Below are positions 59,795 to 64,000 of a stretch of 64,000 nucleotides of DNA, piece after piece (the stretch's first letter is position 1; every line of letters starts with the position of its first letter). Where the stretch lies: the NCBI GenBank assembly GCA_964619675.1, contig CAZUEO010000002.1, positions 62,001 to 126,000 of the forward strand. The letters are read 5' to 3'. A model generated the notes under the pieces. The model did no database searches, was not told where the DNA came from, and saw only the letters and a list, made by a program, of their open reading frames with translations. This DNA comes from JAPLMW01 sp964619675. Its GTDB lineage: Bacteria; Planctomycetota; Phycisphaerae; Sedimentisphaerales; UBA12454. A program made the position numbers and the translations under genes.

Positions 59795-60274
59795 TTATTT
59801 TAAAAGTCCGAATTGCCTGAGCCAGTATTCTGTTTCAGCCTTGCTGATGCCGATAAATTTTGCAGGCGGCTCAACATTTCTTTTCCTTTTTTTCTCAATG
59901 GTTCTTATCGCTTCCATCCAGAAATCAACGCAGTTAGAGGCAGTTGCCTTTCTTTTGTTCACCGCTGCTTTTATGCGTCTATCATTGCTGACAACTGTAA
60001 GATTTTTCGGAGCGGTATCTTTGAGAATCAGTTTTTCAATAACATCGTCAGCTTCACGGCCGGTGCCGGAAAAGATTACTTCCAGATTAAACAAATTATT
60101 AAAACCTGTTTTATCTCTCGGCCCTGTGCCGTCAAAAACAATGCTGCCTTTCTTTTTTATCCTGTAAAGATATTCGCCGATAATCCTGCAAAGCTGAACA
60201 TCGGTAATTTCAGAGGATTGTTCCAAAAGGTTTTGCACAGCCCTCAGCAGGTTGTAACCGTCGATTATCAGCAC
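59795..60274 (-). CDS. NYN-domain (YacP-like) RNA nuclease family protein
   Basis: A 159-residue protein with the PIN-like NYN fold: MLIIDGYNLLRAV at the start (first Asp), IVFDGTGPRDK near 45, GREADDVIEKLIL near 72 and VVSNDRRIKAAV near 95. These acidic residues would bind metal for RNA cleavage, as in YacP/Rae1. It begins one base after pyrC ends and 16 bases before araB, so it is embedded in the operon. Confidence 0.87.
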   Translation of the reverse strand: MLIIDGYNLLRAVQNLLEQSSEITDVQLCRIIGEYLYRIKKKGSIVFDGTGPRDKTGFNNLFNLEVIFSGTGREADDVIEKLILKDTAPKNLTVVSNDRRIKAAVNKRKATASNCVDFWMEAIRTIEKKRKRNVEPPAKFIGISKAETEYWLRQFGLLK

Positions 60275-60275
60275 G

Positions 60276-61565
60276 TCAGCTTTCCTGTGCCGAGTATCTT
60301 ATCTCTCCGCCGACAATTGTATATTCGACTTTGCCTTTCAGTTTCCAGCCGTCATAAGGACAGTTTTTACTCTTTGAACGGAATTTATTGACATCAACCC
60401 TATATTCGCCGTCGGGGTCAATGATAGTTATATCGGCCTGTTTGCCTTTGCCTAAAGTGCCTTTATCGACGCTGATTATTTTCGCAGGCCTTTCGGCCAT
60501 TATCGAGACAAGTTGCGGCCAATCTATTATCTTCGGCTCAATAAGTACTTTTATGTAAAGTCCGAGTGCACATTCAAGGCTTGCTATTCCGAACGGCGCC
60601 GTCAGGAATTCAAGCTCTTTTTCGCTTTTCAAATGCGGCGCATGGTCTGATGCGAGGGTGTCTATTATGCCGTCTTTTATCGCTTGCTTTATTGCCTTGA
60701 TGTCAGCATCGGTTCTCAATGGCGGGTTGACTTTATAATTTGTGTCGTAATCACAGCAGGAATCGTCTGTCAAAAGCAGATGGTGCGGTGCAACTTCACA
60801 GGTTATCGGCAGTCCTTCCTTTTTAGCTTGTCGAATAAGTTCTGCGCAGCGCGCTGTTGAAACGTGCTGAACGTGGTATCGCATATTTGTTTTTCGCACT
60901 AACTGAATATCCCGCCAGAGCATCATTTCTTCGGCGAGCGGGTCAATTCCCGGCAGTCCCAGCACAGTTGAGTTATAACCTGAATTCATCACGCCGTTTC
61001 CCGCCAGCCAGTTGTCCTGGCAGTGCTGGCTTATGACGATGTTTTTGAACATTGAGGCATATTTGAGAGCCCTTAACATTACTGCAGGGTTCTGCACGCC
61101 GCTTCCGTCATCGGTAAAGCCGACTGCGCCTGCCTGAACCATAAATCCCATTTCGCTAAGCTGCTCGCCGGCCCTGTCTTTTGTAATTGCGCCCATTACA
61201 TAAACGTGTGTTTTTCTTGCCTGTCTGCCCATTCGGTGAATGTATTCAACGCTTGTCGCATCGTCGATTGCAGGGTCGGTATTTGGCATACATACCACCG
61301 ATGTAAATCCTCCCGCGACAGCGGCAGCCGAGCCTGATGCGATTGTTTCCTCTTCTTCGTCGCCCGGCTCGCGGAAATGCACGTGTATATCAATAAGCCC
61401 CGGCAGAACAAACCTGCCTGCCGCGTCTATGACTAAATCTGCCTTCGGCTCGATTTTGCCGACCTCGGCAATTTTACCGTCAACAGCGTAAACATGCGCC
61501 TTTTGATTTATCTTATTGGCAGGGTCAATTACGTGCCCGTTTTTTATTAGCAGGGTTTTGCTCAT
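60276..61565 (-). CDS. pyrC: Dihydroorotase
   Basis: A 429-residue amidohydrolase of pyrimidine biosynthesis that closes carbamoyl-aspartate to dihydroorotate. VLPGLIDIHVHFREPGDEEEETIASGSAAAVAGGFTSVVCMPNTDP carries the first metal His pair, further His residues lie in ISQHCQDN, YHVQHVSTA and the Asp in TLASDHAPH near 305. This is the class I (PyrC-AllB type) form. It overlaps pyrB by 4 bases. Confidence 0.96.
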   Translation of the reverse strand: MSKTLLIKNGHVIDPANKINQKAHVYAVDGKIAEVGKIEPKADLVIDAAGRFVLPGLIDIHVHFREPGDEEEETIASGSAAAVAGGFTSVVCMPNTDPAIDDATSVEYIHRMGRQARKTHVYVMGAITKDRAGEQLSEMGFMVQAGAVGFTDDGSGVQNPAVMLRALKYASMFKNIVISQHCQDNWLAGNGVMNSGYNSTVLGLPGIDPLAEEMMLWRDIQLVRKTNMRYHVQHVSTARCAELIRQAKKEGLPITCEVAPHHLLLTDDSCCDYDTNYKVNPPLRTDADIKAIKQAIKDGIIDTLASDHAPHLKSEKELEFLTAPFGIASLECALGLYIKVLIEPKIIDWPQLVSIMAERPAKIISVDKGTLGKGKQADITIIDPDGEYRVDVNKFRSKSKNCPYDGWKLKGKVEYTIVGGEIRYSAQES

Positions 61566-62545
61566 TGTCCTTCGAGCCTTTCTCTTTTATCTTTGATTTC
61601 CTGCCGCAGCATTGCGCCCTGATTAACGAGGAACAGCACCGCCATTCGAACCGCGAGACCGTTGGTTACCTGCTGCAGGATTACACTGTTGGGCCCGTCG
61701 GCGACCTCGCTTTCCATCTCCAGCCCCCTGTTAATCGGCCCCGGATGCATAACGAGAATGTCTTTTTTTACTTTCTTCATTCTCTCAACTGTCAGGCCGA
61801 AGTAATGTGAATATTCCTTTGTTGATGGAAATGGATTTGAACCCATTCTTTCAAATTGTATCCGCAGCATATTGATTACATCGAGCTGGCCGATAACGTC
61901 GTCCAGCGAATAGCTTATTTTTACCGGCAGTCGTTCGACTTTTGCAGGCATCAGGGTTGGCGGGCCGACCAGAATCACTTCGGCACCGAGTTTTGTCATT
62001 GCGTATATGTCGCTTCTGGCAACACGTGAATGAGCGATATCGCCTACGATTGCTATTTTAAGGCCTTCAAGACTGCCGCGTATTTTTCTGATGGTATATA
62101 CGTCGAGCAGTCCCTGCGTTGGGTGTTCGCAGAAACCATCGCCTGCGTTGACAACGCTGGCATCTATGTTCCTGCTCAGGAATTTCGGCACTCCGCCTGC
62201 GCTGTGTCTTATAACGACTATGTCGATACCCATCGCCTCAAGGTTTTTTGCAGTGTCCAGCAGAGTTTCGCCCTTGCTGGTAGAGCTTACTTTTTCGGTA
62301 AATTCTATGACATCGGCGCTTAATCTGTTTGCTGCCAGCGTGAAGCTGTTTCTGGTCCTTGTGCTGTCCTCGAAAAACAGATTGACTATAACTTTGCCGC
62401 GAAGGGTAGGGGCCTTTTTTACACTTCTTGTGCTTATTTCTTCAAAACCCTTCGCAGTATTAAGAATATGTTCAATCTCCTCTCTGCTTAGGCCTCGCAG
62501 TCCAAGCAGGTGTCTGCGCTTCCAGATAAATTCTTTTTTCTTCAT
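61562..62545 (-). CDS. pyrB: Aspartate carbamoyltransferase catalytic subunit
   Basis: A 327-residue enzyme joining carbamoyl phosphate and aspartate. LFFEDSTRTRNSFTLAANRLSADVIEF near residue 55 (carbamoyl phosphate site), SAGGVPKFLS, and GDGFCEHPTQGLLDVYTI near 135, then MHPGPINRGLEME near 265, are typical. No pyrI regulatory subunit gene lies nearby. It follows pyrR with a 4-base overlap. Confidence 0.96.
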   Translation of the reverse strand: MKKKEFIWKRRHLLGLRGLSREEIEHILNTAKGFEEISTRSVKKAPTLRGKVIVNLFFEDSTRTRNSFTLAANRLSADVIEFTEKVSSTSKGETLLDTAKNLEAMGIDIVVIRHSAGGVPKFLSRNIDASVVNAGDGFCEHPTQGLLDVYTIRKIRGSLEGLKIAIVGDIAHSRVARSDIYAMTKLGAEVILVGPPTLMPAKVERLPVKISYSLDDVIGQLDVINMLRIQFERMGSNPFPSTKEYSHYFGLTVERMKKVKKDILVMHPGPINRGLEMESEVADGPNSVILQQVTNGLAVRMAVLFLVNQGAMLRQEIKDKRERLEGQ

Positions 62546-63069
62546 ATTACAATCACCTGGTCTTTGCCGTCGGACTCCGCAAAATTTACCTGCACATTCT
62601 TTTCAGCCGGCAAATCCACTTTTAGTCCGACAAAGTCTGCTGAAATCGGCAGTTCTCTGCCGGTTCTTTCAACGAGCACTGCCAGTCGAATTGCCTTTGG
62701 CCTGCCGAGGTCAATCAGTGCGTCCATTGCCGCCCGTGTGCTTCTGCCTGTGTACAGAACGTCATCGACGAGGATGATTATTTTGTCGTCGATATCGAAG
62801 CCGATTTCAGTACTTCTTACAACCGGCTGAGAATCACCCTGCGGATTATTTATATCATCCCGGTAAAGCGTTATATCCAAAGTGCCGCAGGGAATCCCGG
62901 TTTTCAGTCTTTTGGATAATATGTCGCTTAAACGTTTGGCAAGAATTTCACCTCGGCTGCGGACACCGATAACAGCGATTTTGTCGGCCTTGGTTGTTTT
63001 TGAAACAATCTCATTGGCCAGCGTAGTAATACAGGCGGCGATTTTATCGGAGCTTAAAAGTACTTCCAT
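62542..63069 (-). CDS. pyrR: PyrR bifunctional regulator/uracil phosphoribosyltransferase
   Basis: A 175-residue PRPP-binding protein. IAVIGVRSRGEILAKRLSDIL near 33, LDITLYRDDI near 67, and the PRPP loop IILVDDVLYTGRSTRAAMDALIDLGRP near 95-120 match PyrR. In Bacillus it regulates pyr transcript attenuation by binding the leader RNA. It heads the pyrRBC group here. The 160-230 bases upstream were not seen to carry a clear PyrR-binding hairpin, so its regulatory action is inferred from the family. Confidence 0.92.
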   Translation of the reverse strand: MEVLLSSDKIAACITTLANEIVSKTTKADKIAVIGVRSRGEILAKRLSDILSKRLKTGIPCGTLDITLYRDDINNPQGDSQPVVRSTEIGFDIDDKIIILVDDVLYTGRSTRAAMDALIDLGRPKAIRLAVLVERTGRELPISADFVGLKVDLPAEKNVQVNFAESDGKDQVIVI

Positions 63070-63260
63070 ATATATTGCTTAATCCAGAACATCAAAAGTC
63101 CGAAACAGCTCAAAGAGTATACCAGCTGCTGCCGTGCTTGGCAAGCGTGCAAAATAGCCTTTCCCCGCTTTCGCGAGGACAAGTTTTATGCCGTTAATCG
63201 TGTAATTACAAAGACTTAAAAATTAATCCGGGCAGTCTGGAAAAACTAAGTAAAATATGG

Positions 63261-63266
63261 TATAAT
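63261..63266 (+). promoter_or_regulatory. -10 element upstream of the subtilase-like gene
   Basis: A perfect TATAAT sits 36 bases before the TTG start at 63302. The upstream -35 (around 63238) is poor. Confidence 0.45.
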
Positions 63267-63301
63267 ACCCATGAGCCTTTTTTAATTTTTTAGGAGTTTT
63301 T

Positions 63302-64000
63302 TTGGCTTGTCGGTTTTTACATTTTGGCTCGATTCTGTTGTTTTGCACGACGCTGGCGATTGCTGCAGGCGTCCAGCCTGAGGCGCTTGAGATCGCAGGC
63401 GTGTATAAAATTAGCGATATCGACCCCAATCTTACGGGCAGGGGTGTAGATATTGGCCTTATATGCAGAAGCAATACATATATTGGTTCGAAGCCGCAGA
63501 ATGATTACAGGCCTGACACTTCACACAATAGTTTCAGGAATTTGACCGCCAAGTTTTACGATGACCAGTCCCAAAATGCAGGAATTTCGGTTCATTCAAC
63601 TGCGATAGCGTCGATATTGGCAGGTTTTGAACCTAATGCATCTTTGGCAGGTCTCGGCGATTTTTCCTATGAGGGTGCCTGTCCTGCTGCCGGGCTCGGC
63701 ATTTATGAATTTCGGCATTTTCTTACTGAGTATGTTTTTCCAGGCAGATGGCCCGACGTTGATTTGTTTACGATGAGTCTTGGCTGGGCTTGTGAGGACT
63801 GGTGGACGAGGGGTATAGACAAAATGGCTGGAGATTTCGGCCTATTGATAATAGCTGCCATCGGCAATGGAACAAAAGCCTATGATTTGCCGCTTTACCC
63901 GGCGGCAGGAGCTAATGTGTTTGCTGTCGGCGTGGCTGATTCGGCGGGCAGCCTTTCGCAGTTCGGCCCGCCTGATGCGAATCGTTCGACGGCAGGACCT
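63302..64000 (+). CDS. Exported subtilase-like protein, truncated by the window edge
   Basis: An open frame of 233 codons from TTG 63302 to the end of the window, with AGGAG at 63292-63296. A signal peptide (HFGSILLFCTTLAIAAG) is followed by an S8 subtilisin-like fold: GVDIGLI at 48-54, HSTAIASILAG with candidate catalytic His98, AAIGNG with oxyanion Asn189, then YPAAGANVFAVGVADS. The usual IDTG after the first strand reads ICRSN, so the catalytic Asp is missing (Cys55). The Ser region lies beyond the window. It may be a non-catalytic or altered member of the family, or the Asp may come from elsewhere. Confidence 0.72.
   Translation, partial: MACRFLHFGSILLFCTTLAIAAGVQPEALEIAGVYKISDIDPNLTGRGVDIGLICRSNTYIGSKPQNDYRPDTSHNSFRNLTAKFYDDQSQNAGISVHSTAIASILAGFEPNASLAGLGDFSYEGACPAAGLGIYEFRHFLTEYVFPGRWPDVDLFTMSLGWACEDWWTRGIDKMAGDFGLLIIAAIGNGTKAYDLPLYPAAGANVFAVGVADSAGSLSQFGPPDANRSTAGP

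Noticed and set aside
63070..63301. PyrR-binding attenuator upstream of pyrR
   Set aside because: No clear anti-terminator/terminator pair or conserved PyrR-binding loop was seen in the short leader; only a small GC hairpin near 63150-63180.

Overview
The window looks like part of a planctomycete chromosome, most likely from an anaerobic Phycisphaerae/Sedimentisphaerales-type bacterium recovered as a metagenomic scaffold. This is an inference. It rests on a complete type II secretion operon plus a second stand-alone secretin and KdsA (all implying an outer membrane), a FlgI-like HEAT lipoprotein with no flagellar genes nearby, long chains of closely packed genes, and sugar genes suited to plant polysaccharide (arabinose, uronate). 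A run of ten Ns at 13444-13453 marks an assembly gap. || Layout. 1-7800 holds a membrane-anchored coiled-coil protein (cut by the window edge), a fumarylacetoacetate-hydrolase-family enzyme, dnaG-rpoD, lexA with an unusual overlapping upstream ORF, and a divergent RNase HII-like protein. 7800-9900 holds a small holin-like membrane protein and the FlgI/HEAT lipoprotein. 9900-14300 is an accessory island: a Lys-rich hypothetical protein and a three-gene restriction-modification cassette (Dam-type methylase, PD-(D/E)XK nuclease, second methylase), bracketed by palindromic and short tandem repeats. 14498-28761 is one type II secretion operon (C-D-E-F-G-H-I-J-K-L-M) interrupted between F and G by a four-helix-bundle (23S intervening-sequence type) gene flanked by inverted repeat arrays. 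28896-36644 holds gpmI, mutL, a DksA/TraR-like gene, yacG, a membrane protein and a CapD-type dehydratase. || 36713-44763, mostly minus strand, holds xerD, a small hypothetical gene, kdsA, a lipid kinase, a CYTH protein, leuS and a UxaE-like epimerase. 44929-50021 holds an amino-acid permease fused to a PTS EIIA domain, a DsrE protein, trmO, a GNAT remnant, miaB and tsaB. 50352-53192 is a second secretin. 53260-63069 is a minus-strand run of nine closely spaced genes, pyrR-pyrB-pyrC-NYN-araB-araD-isomerase-aroA-aroC, joining pyrimidine, arabinose and shikimate genes. The window ends in a truncated subtilase-like exported protein. || The least ordinary material is intergenic. At least ten arrays of degenerate tandem heptamers occur, several switching sequence type without losing the 7-bp phase. 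A family of hairpins has arms CCCCG-N6 / N6'-N2-GGGG in which the N6 arms covary; these cluster on both sides of the restriction-modification cassette. No tRNA, rRNA or CRISPR was recognised by eye.
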